From the NCBI GenBank assembly GCA_964036315.1, contig CAXIWW010000817.1:9769501-9833500 (forward strand): 64,000 nt of DNA, given 5' to 3'. The first letter of the stretch is position 1; each line of letters opens with the position of its first letter. The notes under the pieces are model-generated. The model did not search any database, was not told the origin of the DNA, and was given only the letters and a program-made list of their open reading frames with translations. Positions 1-12,800 of this stretch are shown in pieces. Made by a program: the position numbers and the translations under genes. The stretch is from Acanthosepion esculentum. Lineage: Eukaryota; Mollusca; Cephalopoda; Sepiida; Sepiidae.

Positions 1-1357
1 AAGTACAGCTTACACCATGTGGGCTGTATGTCGTCTGACAATTTACAGCGTCCGAATTACAGTGTGCACAATAAGACTGCATTTCTAATTTTTACATTTC
101 ATCGAATCAACAAAATATTGGTGTCCAATTGTCGAGAATTTCTTGCCTTATCCATAATTACAAAAGTTTTTTCGACACATTGAAAAGTGTCGAGGCGAAG
201 TTCAAAGATATGGCGACTAGTGTTAAATCATTTACGGAAATTGTCATGCGGACCTAAACTGGGTAATCAGTCATAATTCATTGTTTATAATTTTTTCCAG
301 TAAAAGAAATATTTTCAAAATGGGTATCAAATTGTGTGCACTTATTTGGTTGTTCTATGTATACAGGGATTTTTCATTTGGTCAGATAGTAAAAAGTACA
401 GATTTCACCATGTGCGCGGTATGTCGTCTGACAATTTACAGTTTCCGAATTCCAGTGTGCACAATAAGACTATATTTCTAATTTTTCCTTTTTAAAGTAT
501 CCACAAAATACTGGTGTCGAATTGTCGGGAATTTCTTGCCTTATCCATAATTACAAAAGTTTTTCGACACATTGAATTAAGTCGAGGCGAAATTCAGCGG
601 TATGGGGACTTGTGTTAGCTCATTTGCGGAAATTGTCATGCGGACCTAACCTGGGTAATCACTCATAATTCACTTGTTTTTTAACTTTTTTCCAGTAAAA
701 GAAATATTTTCAAAATGGTTAACAAATTGTGTGCAATTATTTGGTTGTTCTATGTATACAGGGATTTTTCATTTGGTCAGATAGTAAAAAGTACAGCTTT
801 CACCATGGGCGCGGTATGTCGTCTGACAATTTAGAGCGTCCGAATTCGAGTGTGCACAATAACACTGCATTTCTAATTTTTCCTTTTTATAGAATCCACA
901 TAATATAGCTGTCCAATTGTCGGGAATTTCTTGCCTTATTCATAATTACAAGTGTTTTTTCGACACCTTGATTAGAGTCAATTCGAAATTCAACGGTATG
1001 GGGACTTGTGTTAGCTCATTTGCGGAAATTGTCATGCGGCCATGAACTAGGAAATCAGTCATATTTCACTTGTTTATAACATTTTTTCCAGTAAAAGAAA
1101 TATTTTCAAAATGGGGATCAAATTGTGTGAAATTATTTGATTTGTCTATGTATACAGGGAGTTTTCTTTTGCTCAGATAGTAAAAAGTATAGCTTTCACC
1201 ATGTGCGCGGTATGTCGTCTGACTATTTACATCTTCCGAATTCCAATGTGCACAATAAGACTGCATTTCTAATTTTTCCTTTTTTTCGAATCCACAAAAT
1301 ATTGGTGTCCAATTGTCGGGAATTTCTTGCCTTATCCATAATTACAAAAGTTTTTTC
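1..1357 (+). repeat. Satellite family A, ~395-bp unit, forward block
   Basis: About 3.4 tandem copies of an AT-rich unit. The motif AAGTACAG (AAGTATAG in the last copy) recurs at 1, 394, 789 and 1185, giving steps of 393, 395 and 396 bases. Other landmarks in each unit are GTATGTCGTCTGAC, CCAATTGTCGGGAATTTC and TTTTTTCCAGTAAAAG. Copies differ by scattered substitutions and small indels, so this is an aged tandem array rather than a recent duplication. The block is cut by the window start on the left and ends at a fold-back on the right. Short open frames of 60-75 codons occur, but none has an ATG start shared between copies. I do not recognise the family. Confidence 0.93.
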
Positions 1358-1372
1358 GTAATTATGGATAAG
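1331..1372. other. Fold-back inversion point of family A
   Basis: The orientation of family A reverses here. The left arm CTTATCCATAATTA (1331-1344) is the exact reverse complement of the right arm TAATTATGGATAAG (1359-1372), with a 14-base loop, CAAAAGTTTTTTCG, between them. The pairing continues outward through about ten more bases with one mismatch, and then as family-level similarity over whole units. This is either a real inversion centre or an assembly or read fold-back. Confidence 0.88.
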
Positions 1373-2656
1373 GCCAGAAATTCCCGACAATTGCACACCA
1401 ATATTTTTCTGAATTTTATAAAAAGGAACAATTAGAAATGCAGTCTTATTGTGCACACTGGAATTCGGACCCAGTAAATTTTCAGACGACATACCGCGCA
1501 CATAGACCAACCAAATAATTGCACACAATTTGATACCCATTTTGAAAATATTTCTTTTACTGGAAAAAAGTTATAAACAAGTGAATTATGACTGATTTCC
1601 CTGTTTAGGGCTGCATGAAAATTTCCGCAAATGAGCTAACACAAGTCCCCATATCGTTGAATTTCGACTCGACTCTAATCAAGGTGTCGAAAAAACTTTA
1701 GTAATTATGGATAAAGCAAGAAATTCCCGACAATTGGACAGCAATATTTTGTGGATTCTATAAAAAAGCAAAATTAGAAAGGCAGTCTTATTGTGCGGAC
1801 TGGAATTCGGACGCTGTAAATAGTCAGACGACATACCGCGCACCTGGTGAAAGCTGTACTTTTTACTATCTGACCAAATGAAAAATCCCTGTAAACATAG
1901 AGAAATAAAATACTTGCACACAATTTGATTCCCATTTTGTAAATATTTCTTTTAATGGAAAATTTATAAAAAAGTGAAATATGACTGATTTCCCAGTTTA
2001 GGGCTACATGAAAATTTCCGCAAATGAGCTAACACAAGTCCCCATATCGTTCAAGCTGTAAAAAAAACTTTTGTAATTATGGACAAGGTAAGAAATTTTC
2101 GACAATTAGTCTCCAATATTTAGTGGATTCGATAAAAAGGAAAAAATAGAAATGCAGTCTTATTGTTGACACTGGAATTTGGAGGCTGTACATTGTCAGA
2201 CGACATACCATGCACATAGTGAAAGGTGTACTTTTTACTATCTGACCAAATTGAAAATCCCTGTAAACATAGACAAATCAAATAATTGCACACAATTTGA
2301 TACACATTTTGAAAATAATTCTATTACTGGAAAAAAGTTATAAACAACTGAAATATGACTGATTTCCAAATTTAGGACCGCATGAAAATGTCCGCAAATG
2401 AGCTAACACAAGTACACATACCGTTGAATTTTGACTCGACTCTAATCAAGGTGTCGAAAAAACTTTAGTAATTATGGATAATGTAAGAAATTCCCGACAA
2501 TTGGACAGCAATATTTTGTGGATTCTATAAAAAAGCAAAATTAGAAAGGCAGTCTTATTGTGCGGACTGGAATTCGGACGCTGTAAATTGTCAGACGACA
2601 TACGGCGCACCTGGTGAAAGCTGTACTTTTTACTATCTGACCAAATGAAAAATCCC
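1358..2656 (-). repeat. Satellite family A, reverse block 1
   Basis: About 3.3 copies of the 395-bp unit in reverse orientation. The landmark TAATTATGG (or a variant) starts at 1359, 1702, 2074 and 2469. The first two steps are short (343 and 372), showing internal deletions close to the fold-back, and the third is the normal 395. The block ends inside a unit just after CTGACCAAATGAAAAATCCC, where 60-bp family E begins. The two families share CCT at the join (2655-2657). Confidence 0.93.
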
Positions 2657-4790
2657 TTACAAGCAATCTCAGGCTGCTACAAAACGGCATTTCCTGGATC
2701 TTTTGCGAAACCTGCCTTACAAGCAATCTCAGGCTGATACAAGCCCACACCTGCTGGCTCTTCTGTGAAAACTGCGCTAAAATCAATCTCAGGTTGCTAA
2801 AAATCGACATCTCCTGACTGTTTTGTGACAACTGCCTTACAATCAATCTCAGGCTGCAGCAAGCTAATTCTCCTGGCTTTTTGTGCCATTTGCCTTACAA
2901 GCAATCCCACGCAGCTACGAGCCCATTTCTCCTGGCTTGTTGTGACAACTGCCTTACAACGAATCTCAGGCTGCAGCAAGCCCAATTCTCCTGGCTCATT
3001 TTGTGAAAACAGCCTTACAAGCAATCTCAGGCTGCTCCAATCCGAATACGCCTGGCTCTTTTGTGACACCTGCCTTACAAGCAATCTCAGGCTGCTACGA
3101 GCCCATTTCTCCTGGCTTTTTGTAGAAAGTGCCTTACACGCAATCTTAGGATTCTACGAGCCGGTTCTCCTGGGAGATTTGTGAAAATTTCCTTACAAGC
3201 AATCTCATTCTTCTACAAGCCTACACCTGCTGGCACTTTTAGGACAACTGCATTACAAGCAATCTCAGGCTGCTAAAAAATCGATCTCCCGGCTCTTTCG
3301 TGACAAATGCCTTACAAACAATCTCAGGCTGCAGCAAGCCCAATGTTCCTGGCTTTTTTGCCAATTGCCTTACAAAATAATCCCAGGCTGCTACGAGCCG
3401 ATTTCTCAAGCCTCTTTTGTGGCGACTACCTTACAAGCAATCTCAGGCTGCTACAAGACGAATTCTACTGGCTCTTTTGTGACAACTCCCTTACAAGCAA
3501 TGTCAGGCTGCTATGATCCGATTTCTCTTAAGACTTTTGTGAAAACTGCCTTACATGAAATCTCAGGCTACTACAAGCCGAATACGCCTTGCTCTTTTGA
3601 GGCAACTGCCATACAAGCAGTCTCAGGCTGCTACAAAACGACATATCCTGGCTCTTTTGTGAAAACTGCCTTACAACAATCTCAGGCTAATACAAGCCTA
3701 CACCTGCTGGCTCTTCTGTGAAAACTGCCTTACAAGCAATCTCAGGCTGCTATGGGCCGACTTCATCGGGCAATTTGTGAAAACTGTCTTACAAAGGATC
3801 TCAGGTTGCTACAAGCCGATTTCTCCTGCCTCTATACTGCCAACTGCCTTCCAAGCAATCTCAGGTTTCTACGAGCCTGGCTCTTCTATGAAAACTGCCT
3901 TACAAGCAATCTCAGGCTGGATCCAGCCATATTCTCCTGGCTTTTTGTGCGAATTGCCTTACAAGCATTCCAAGGCGGCTACGAGCCGATTTCTCCTGGC
4001 CCTTTTGTGGCAACTGCCTTACAAGAAATCTCAGGCTGCTACAAGCCGAATTCTCCTGGCGCTTTTGTGACAACTGCCTTACAAGCAATGTCAGGCTGAT
4101 ACGAGCCTACTTCTCTTGGCTCTTTTGTCAAAACTGCCTTACAAGTAATATCAGGCCGCTACAAATCGACATATCCTGTCTCTTTTGTGACAACTGCCTT
4201 ACAAGCAATTTCAGGCTGCTGCCGGGACAGTTCTTCTGATTTTTTGTGCCAATTGCCTTAAAAGCAATCCCAGGCGGCTACAAGACGAATTCTCCTGTCT
4301 CTATTGTGACAACTGCCTTACAAGCAATCTCAGGCTGCCGCTAGTCCAATTCTCCTGACTTTTTGTTATAATTGTCTTGCAAGCATTCCCAGGCTGCTAC
4401 GAACCGATTTCCCCTGGCTCATTTCTGGCATCTACCTTACAAGCATTCTCAGGCTGCAGCAATATGAATTTTCCTGGCTTTTTGTGCGAATTACCTTACA
4501 AGCAATCCCAGCCGTCTACGAACCGATTTCTCCTAGCTCTTTTGTGGGAACTGCCTTGCAAGCAATCTCAGGCTGCTACCAGCCGAATTCTCCTGGCTCT
4601 ATTGTGATAACGGCCTTACAAGCAATCTCAGGCTGCAGCAAACCCAATTCTCCTGGCTCATTCGTGGCAACTGCCTTACAAGCAATCTCACGCTGCTACA
4701 AAACGACATCTACAGTCTTTTTTTTAAAAAACTGCCTTACAAACAATCTCACCCTGCTACAAGCCGAATACGCCTGGCTCTTTTGTGAAA
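2657..4790 (+). repeat. Satellite family E, 60-bp unit, forward block 1
   Basis: About 35 tandem copies of a 60-bp monomer with landmarks CTTACAAGCAATCTCAGGCT, CTACAAGCCGAATTCTCCTG and GCTCTTTTGTGACAACTGC. Monomers fall into subtypes (CAATGTCAGG, AATATCAGGC, CAATCCCAGGCGGCTAC) that follow one another in a preferred order. The same order is seen again at 21.3-24.4 kb, which indicates a higher-order repeat of several hundred bases. Because 60 is divisible by three, some frames stay open as 20-residue repeats, but small indels break them and no start is conserved. The block ends at 4790 where family B starts, with GAAA (4787-4790) shared by both families. Confidence 0.93.
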
Positions 4791-5769
4791 GTCCCACGCA
4801 GACGACCCCCCACCAGGAGACAGACACAGAAAGTCCCACGCAGAAGATCCCCCACCCAGGAGACAGTCCCAGAAAGTCCCACGCAGATGACCCCCACTAC
4901 CACAAAGATTCACGCAGACGGCCCCCAGTCTCAGAAAGTCCCAAGCAGACGACCCCCAGTCCCAGAAGGTGCCATGCAGACGACCCCCAGTCCCAGAAAG
5001 TCACACGCAGACGACCCCCCACCCAGGAGACAGTCCATGAAAGTCCCATGCAGACGACCCCCACTCCCAGAAAGTCCCAAGCAGACGACCCCCAATCACA
5101 AAAAGTCCCACGCAGACGACACCCAGTCCCCAAAAGTCCCAAGCAGACGACCCCCAGTCCCAGAAGGTCCCATGCAGACGACCCCCAGTCCCAGAAAGTC
5201 CCACGCAGACGACCCCCCACCCAGGAGACAGTCCATGAAAGTCCCATGCAGACGACCCCCACTCCCAGAAAGTCCCAAGCAGACGACCCCCAGTCCCAGA
5301 AGGTCCCATGCAGACGACCCCCAGTCCCAGAAAGTCCCACGCAGACGACCCCCCACCCAGGAGACAGTCCATGAAAGTCCCATGCAGACGACCCCCACTC
5401 CCAGAAAGTCCCAAGCAGACGACCCCCAATCACAAAAAGTCCCACGCAGACGACCCCCAGTCCCCAAAAGTCCCAAGCAGACGACCCCATACCCAGGAGA
5501 CAGTCCCAGAAAGTCTCACGCAGACGACCCCCAGTCTCAGAAAGTCCAAGGCAGACAACCCCCCACCCAGGAGACAGTCCCATAAAGTCCCACACAGACG
5601 ACCCCCCAGAGAGAAGACAGTCCCAGAAAGTCCCACGAAGACGAAGCCCAGTCCCAGCAAGTCCCACGCGGACGACCCCCCAACATGGAGACAGTCCCAG
5701 AAAGTCCCACGCAGACAATCCCCAGTCCCAGAAGGTCCCACGCAGACGACCCCCAGTCCCAGAAAGTCC

Positions 5770-7634
5770 CACGCAGACGACACCCTACTAAGGAGACAGT
5801 CCCAGAAAGTCCCACGCAGACGACCCCCCAGTCCCAGAAAAACCCACGGAGACGATCCCCCCCAGGAGACTGTCCCAGAAAGTCCCAGGCAGACGACCCC
5901 CCACCCAGGAGAAAGTCCCAGAAAGTCACACGCAGACGACCCCCACTACCAGAAAGTCCCACGCAGACAGCCCCCAGTCCAAGAATGTCCCACGCAGACG
6001 ACCCCCAGTCCCCGAAAGTCCCACGCAGACAACACCCACCCAGGAGACAGTCCCAGAAAATCCCACGCAAACGACCCAGAGTTCCAGAAAGTCCCACGCA
6101 GACGACCCCCAACCCAGGAGTCAGTCCAAGAAAGACCCACGCAGACGACCCCCAGTCCCAGAAAGTCCCACGCAGAAGACGACCAGTCCCAGAAAGTCCC
6201 ACGCAGACGACCTACAGTACCAGAAGGTCCCACGCAGACGACCCACAGTCCAAGAAAGTCCCACGCAGACGACCCCCCACCCAGGAGACAGTCCCAGAAA
6301 GTCCCACGCAGACGACCCCCACTCCCAAAAAGTCCCACGCAGAGGGCCCCAGTCCCAGAGAGTCCCACGCAGACGAACCCCAGTCCTAGAAAGTCCCACG
6401 CAGACGACCCCCACCCAGGAGACAGTCCCAGAAAGACCAACGAAGACGACACCCAGTCCCAGAAAGTCCCACGCAGACGAGGCCCAGTCCCAGAGAGTCC
6501 CACGCAGACGACCCCCCACCCAGGAGACAGTCCCAGAAAGTCCCACGCAGACGACACCCAGGCCCTGAAAGTCCCACGCAGACGACCCCCCACGCAGGAG
6601 ACAGTCAAAGAAAGTCCCACGCAGACGACCCCCACTACCAGAAAGTCCCACGCAGACAGCCTCCAATACAAGAATGTCCCACGCAGACGACCCCCAGTCA
6701 CAGAAAGTCCCACGCAGAAAACCTCCCACCCAGGAGACAGTCCCAGAAAGTCCCACGCAGACGACCCCCAGTCCCAGAAAGTCCCACGCAGACGACACCC
6801 TACCAAGGAGACAGTCCATGAAAGTCCCATGCAGACGACCCCCACTCCCAGAAAGTCCCAAGCAGACGACCCCCAATCACAAAAAGTCCCACGCAGACGA
6901 CCCCCAGTCCCCAAAAGTCCCAAGCAGACGACCCCCAGTCCCAGAAGGTCCCATGCAGACGACCCCCAGTCCCAGAAAGTCCCACGCAGACGACCCCCCA
7001 CCCAGGAGACAGTCCATGAAAGTCCCATGCAGACGACCCCCACTCCCAGAAAGTCCTAAGCAGACGACCCCCAATAACAAAAAGTCCCACGCAGACGACC
7101 CCCAGTCCCCAAAAGTCCCAAGCAGACGACCCCCAGTCCCAGAAGGTCCCATGCAGACGACCCCCAGTCCCAGAAAGTCCCACGCAGACGACCCCCCACC
7201 CAGGAGACAGTCCATGAAAGTCCCATGCAGACGACCCCCACTCCCAGAAAGTCCCAAGCAGACGACCCCCAATCACAAAAAGTCCCACGCAGACGACCCC
7301 CAGTCCCCAAAAGTCCCAAGCAGACGACACCATACCCAGGAGAAAGTCTCACGCAGACGACCCCCAGTCTCAGAAAGTCCAAGGCAGACAACCCCCCACC
7401 CAGGAGACAGTCCCAGAAAGTCCCACGCAGACGACTCCCACTCCCAGAAAGTCACACGCAAACGACCCCCTAGTCCCATAAAGTCCCACACAGACGACCC
7501 CCCAGAGAGAAGACAGTCCCAGAAAGTCCCACGAAGACGAACCCCAGTCCCAGCAAGTCCCACGCAGACGACCCCCCAACATGGAGACAGTCCGAGAAAG
7601 TCCCACGCAGACGACCCCCAGTCCCAGAAAGTCC
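5770..7634 (+). repeat. Family B higher-order repeat, 1865 bp, copy 1
   Basis: This segment repeats at an offset of 1865 bases. For example, CACCCTACTA lies at 5781 and 7646. Conceptual translation of the complementary strand over 5946-7043 and 7811-8908 gives the same 365 residues, so the two copies are nearly or fully identical over at least a kilobase. Just upstream, copy 1 carries one extra 31-bp unit (with GACAATCCCCAGTC) that copy 2 lacks. Confidence 0.85.
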
Positions 7635-9499
7635 CACGCAGACGACACCCTACTAAGGAGACAGTCCCAGAAAGTCCCACGCAGACGACCCCCCAGTCCC
7701 AGAAAAACCCACGGAGACGATCCCCCCCAGGAGACTGTCCCAGAAAGTCCCAGGCAGACGACCCCCCACCCAGGAGAAAGTCCCAGAAAGTCACACGCAG
7801 ACGACCCCCACTACCAGAAAGTCCCACGCAGACAGCCCCCAGTCCAAGAATGTCCCACGCAGACGACCCCCAGTCCCCGAAAGTCCCACGCAGACAACAC
7901 CCACCCAGGAGACAGTCCCAGAAAATCCCACGCAAACGACCCAGAGTTCCAGAAAGTCCCACGCAGACGACCCCCAACCCAGGAGTCAGTCCAAGAAAGA
8001 CCCACGCAGACGACCCCCAGTCCCAGAAAGTCCCACGCAGAAGACGACCAGTCCCAGAAAGTCCCACGCAGACGACCTACAGTACCAGAAGGTCCCACGC
8101 AGACGACCCACAGTCCAAGAAAGTCCCACGCAGACGACCCCCCACCCAGGAGACAGTCCCAGAAAGTCCCACGCAGACGACCCCCACTCCCAAAAAGTCC
8201 CACGCAGAGGGCCCCAGTCCCAGAGAGTCCCACGCAGACGAACCCCAGTCCTAGAAAGTCCCACGCAGACGACCCCCACCCAGGAGACAGTCCCAGAAAG
8301 ACCAACGAAGACGACACCCAGTCCCAGAAAGTCCCACGCAGACGAGGCCCAGTCCCAGAGAGTCCCACGCAGACGACCCCCCACCCAGGAGACAGTCCCA
8401 GAAAGTCCCACGCAGACGACACCCAGGCCCTGAAAGTCCCACGCAGACGACCCCCCACGCAGGAGACAGTCAAAGAAAGTCCCACGCAGACGACCCCCAC
8501 TACCAGAAAGTCCCACGCAGACAGCCTCCAATACAAGAATGTCCCACGCAGACGACCCCCAGTCACAGAAAGTCCCACGCAGAAAACCTCCCACCCAGGA
8601 GACAGTCCCAGAAAGTCCCACGCAGACGACCCCCAGTCCCAGAAAGTCCCACGCAGACGACACCCTACCAAGGAGACAGTCCATGAAAGTCCCATGCAGA
8701 CGACCCCCACTCCCAGAAAGTCCCAAGCAGACGACCCCCAATCACAAAAAGTCCCACGCAGACGACCCCCAGTCCCCAAAAGTCCCAAGCAGACGACCCC
8801 CAGTCCCAGAAGGTCCCATGCAGACGACCCCCAGTCCCAGAAAGTCCCACGCAGACGACCCCCCACCCAGGAGACAGTCCATGAAAGTCCCATGCAGACG
8901 ACCCCCACTCCCAGAAAGTCCTAAGCAGACGACCCCCAATAACAAAAAGTCCCACGCAGACGACCCCCAGTCCCCAAAAGTCCCAAGCAGACGACCCCCA
9001 GTCCCAGAAGGTCCCATGCAGACGACCCCCAGTCCCAGAAAGTCCCACGCAGACGACCCCCCACCCAGGAGACAGTCCATGAAAGTCCCATGCAGACGAC
9101 CCCCACTCCCAGAAAGTCCCAAGCAGACGACCCCCAATCACAAAAAGTCCCACGCAGACGACCCCCAGTCCCCAAAAGTCCCAAGCAGACGACACCATAC
9201 CCAGGAGAAAGTCTCACGCAGACGACCCCCAGTCTCAGAAAGTCCAAGGCAGACAACCCCCCACCCAGGAGACAGTCCCAGAAAGTCCCACGCAGACGAC
9301 TCCCACTCCCAGAAAGTCACACGCAAACGACCCCCTAGTCCCATAAAGTCCCACACAGACGACCCCCCAGAGAGAAGACAGTCCCAGAAAGTCCCACGAA
9401 GACGAACCCCAGTCCCAGCAAGTCCCACGCAGACGACCCCCCAACATGGAGACAGTCCGAGAAAGTCCCACGCAGACAATCCCCAGTCCCAGAAGGTCC
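7635..9499 (+). repeat. Family B higher-order repeat, 1865 bp, copy 2
   Basis: Second copy of the 1865-bp block. A third, partial and diverged copy follows from about 9500. Its CACCCTACTA lies at 9542, an offset of 1896, which is 1865 plus one 31-bp unit. That extra unit is the same one found before copy 1. The near identity of copies 1 and 2 against the divergence of the third suggests a recent unequal exchange. Confidence 0.85.
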
Positions 9500-9829
9500 T
9501 ACGCAGACGACCCCCAGTCCCAGAAAGTCCCACGCAGACGACACCCTACTAAGGAGACAGTCCCAGAAAGTCCCACGCAGACGACCCCCCAGTCCCAGAA
9601 AAACCCACGGAGACGATCCCCACCCAGGAGACTGTCCCAGAAAGTCCCACGCAGACGACCCCCCACCCAGGAGACAGTCCCAGAAAGTCACACGCAGACG
9701 ACCCCCACTACCAGAAAGTCCCACGCAGACAGCCCCCAGTCCAAGAATGTCCCACGCAGACGACCCCCAGTCCCAGAAAGTCCCACGCAGACGACCCCCA
9801 ACCCAGGAGACAGTCCAAGAAAGACCCAC

Positions 9830-12800
9830 GCAGACGACCCCCAGTCCCAGAAAGTCCCACGCAGACGACCCCCAGTCCTAGGAAATCCCATGCAGACGAC
9901 CCCCAGCCAGGAGAAAATGCCAGAAAGTCCCACGCAGACGACCCCCACCCAGGAGACTGTCCCAGAAAGTCCCACGCAGACGACCCCCACCCAGGAGACA
10001 GTCCCAGAAAGTCCCACGCAGAAGACCCCCAGTCCCACAAAGTCCCACGCAGACGACACCGCACCCAGGAGACTGTCCCAGAAAGACCCACGCAGACGAA
10101 CCCCAGTCCCAGAAAGTCCCAAGCAGACGACACCCCACCCAGGAGACAGTCCTAGATATCCCACGCAGACGACCCCCCACCCAGGAGACAGTCCCAGAAA
10201 GTCCCACGCAGACGACCCCCAGACAGGAGAGTGTCCCAGCAAGTCCCACGCAGACGACCCCCAATCCCAGAAAATCCCACGCAGACGAACACCCACCCAG
10301 GAGACAGTCCCAGAAAGTCCCATGAACACTACCCCCCACCCAGGAGACAGTCCTAGATATCCCACGCAGACGACCCCCACCAAGGAGACAGTCCCAGAAA
10401 GTCCCACGCTGACGACCCCCAGTCCAAGAAAGTCCCACGCAGACGACCCCCAGAAAGGAGACAACCCCAGAAAATCCCACGCAGACGACACCCACCCAGG
10501 AGACAGTCCCAGAAAGTCCCACGCAGACGACCCCCCACCCAGGAGACAGTCCCAGAAAGTCCCACGCAGACGACACCCCACCCAGGAGACAGTCCCAGAA
10601 AGTCCCACGCATACGAACCCCAGTCCCAGAAAGTCACACACAGACGACCCCCACCAAGGTGACAGTCACAGAAAGTCCCACGCAGACGACACCCAGTCCC
10701 TGAAAGTCCCACGCAGACGACCCCCCACGCAGGAGACATTCCCAGAAAGTCCCACGCAGACGAACCCCCAAAAAGGAGACAGTCTTAGAAAGACCCACGC
10801 AGACGACCTCCAGTCGCAGAATGTCCCACGCAGAAGACCTCTCACCCAGGAGAATCCAAGAAAGACCCACGCAGACGATCCCCAGTCCCAGAAAGACCCA
10901 TTCAGACGACCCCCCACCCAGGAGACTGTCCCAGATATCCCACGCAGACAACCTTCCACCCAGGAGTCAGTCCAAGAAAGTCCCACGCAGACGACCACAG
11001 ACCCAGGAGACAGTCCAAGAAAGTCCCACGCAGACGACCCCCAGTCCTAGGAAGTCCCATGCAGACGACCCCAGTCAGGAGACAGTCCTAGAAAGTCCCA
11101 CGCAGACGAACCCCACCCAGGAGACAGTCCCAGAAAGTCCCAAACAGACGACACCCACCCAGGAGACACTCCCAGTAAGTCCCACGCAGAAGACCCCCAG
11201 TCCAAGAAAGACCCACGCAGACGACCCCCAGTCCCAGAAAGTCCCACGCAGACGACACCCCACCCAGGAGACAGTCCCAGGAAGTCCCAGGCAGACAAAC
11301 CCCAGTCCCAGAAAGTCCCACGCAGACGACCCCCAGTCCTACAATATCCCACGCAGACGACACCGCACCAAGGAGATTGTACCAGAAAGACCCATGCAGA
11401 CGACCCCCAGTCCCAGAAAGTCCCATGAAGACGACACCCCACCCACGAGACAGTCCTAGATATCCCACCCAGACGACCCCACACCCAGGAGCCAGTCCCA
11501 GAAAGTCCCACGCAGACGACCCCCAGACAGGAGAGTGTCCCAGCAATTCCCACGCAGACGACCCCCAATCCCAGAAAATCTCACGCAGACGAACACCCAC
11601 CCTGGAGACAATCCCAGAAATTCCCACGCAGACGACCCCCCACCCAGGAGACAGTCCCAGAAAGTCCCACGCAGACGACCTTCACTCCCAGAAAGTCCCA
11701 CGCAGACGACCACCACCCAGGAGACAGTCCCAGAAAGTCCCACGCAGACGACACCCAGTCTATGAAAGTCCCACGCAGACGACCCCCCACGCAGGAGACA
11801 GTCCCAGAAAGTCCCACGCAAAAGACCCCCAGTCCCAGAAAGTCCCATGAAGACGACCCCCCACCCAGGAGACAGTCCTAGATATCCCATGCAGAGGACC
11901 CCCACCCAGGAGACAGTCCCAGAAAGTCCCACGCTGACGACCCCCAGTCCAAGAAAGTCCCACGCAGACGACCCCCAGACAGGAGACAGCCCCAGAAAAT
12001 CCCACGCAGACGACCCCCACCCAGGAGACAGTCCCAGAAAGTCCCACGTAGACGACCCCCCACCCAGGAGACAGTCCCAGAATGTCCCACGCAGACGACA
12101 CCCCACCCAGGAGACAGTCCCAGAAAGTCCCACGCAGACGAACCCCAGTCCCAGAAAGTCACACACAGATGACCCCCACCAAGGTGACAGTCACAGAAAG
12201 TCCCACGCAGACGACACCCAGTCCATGAAAGTCCCACGCAGACGACCCCCCACGCAGGAGACAGTCCCAGAAAGTCCCACGCAAAAGACCCCCAGTCCCA
12301 GAAAGTCCCATGAACACGACCCCACACCCAGGAGACAGTCCTAGATATCCCAAGCAGACGACCCCCACCAAGGAGACAGTCCCAGAAAGTCCCACGCTGA
12401 CGACCCCCAGTCCAAGAAAGTCCCACGCAGACGACCCCCAGACAGGAGACAGCCCCAGAAAATCCCACGCAGACGACACCCACCCAGGAGACAGTCCCAG
12501 AAAGTCCAACGCAGACGACCCCCCACCCAGGAGACAGTCCCAGAAAGTCCCACGCAGACGACACCCACCAAGGTGACAGTCACAGAAAGTCCCACGCAGA
12601 CGACACCCAGTCCATGAAAGTCCCACGCAGACGACCCCCCACGCAGGAGACATTCCCAGAAAGTCCCACGCAGACGAACCCCCAAAAAGGAGACAGTCTC
12701 AGAAAGACCCACGCAGACGACCTCCAGTCCCAGAATGTCCCACGCAGAAGACCCCTCACCCAGGAGAATCCAAGAATGACCCATGCAGACGATCCCCAGT

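Noticed and set aside
160..185. A CENP-B box candidate in family A (TTCGACACATTG).
   Set aside because: Only the TTCG and central A positions fit. The required CGGG is absent, and no better match was seen in the other families.
281..481. A small protein gene beginning MFIIFSSKRNIF in family A.
   Set aside because: The start and frame are not kept in the neighbouring A units, and the surrounding 395-bp unit is a non-coding tandem repeat.
5308..7059. A 583-codon forward open frame rich in proline, arginine and serine, and similar frames across family B.
   Set aside because: All six frames are open here because the repeat unit has no stop codons. Overlapping long frames on both strands, phase drift at every unit and no conserved start argue against coding.
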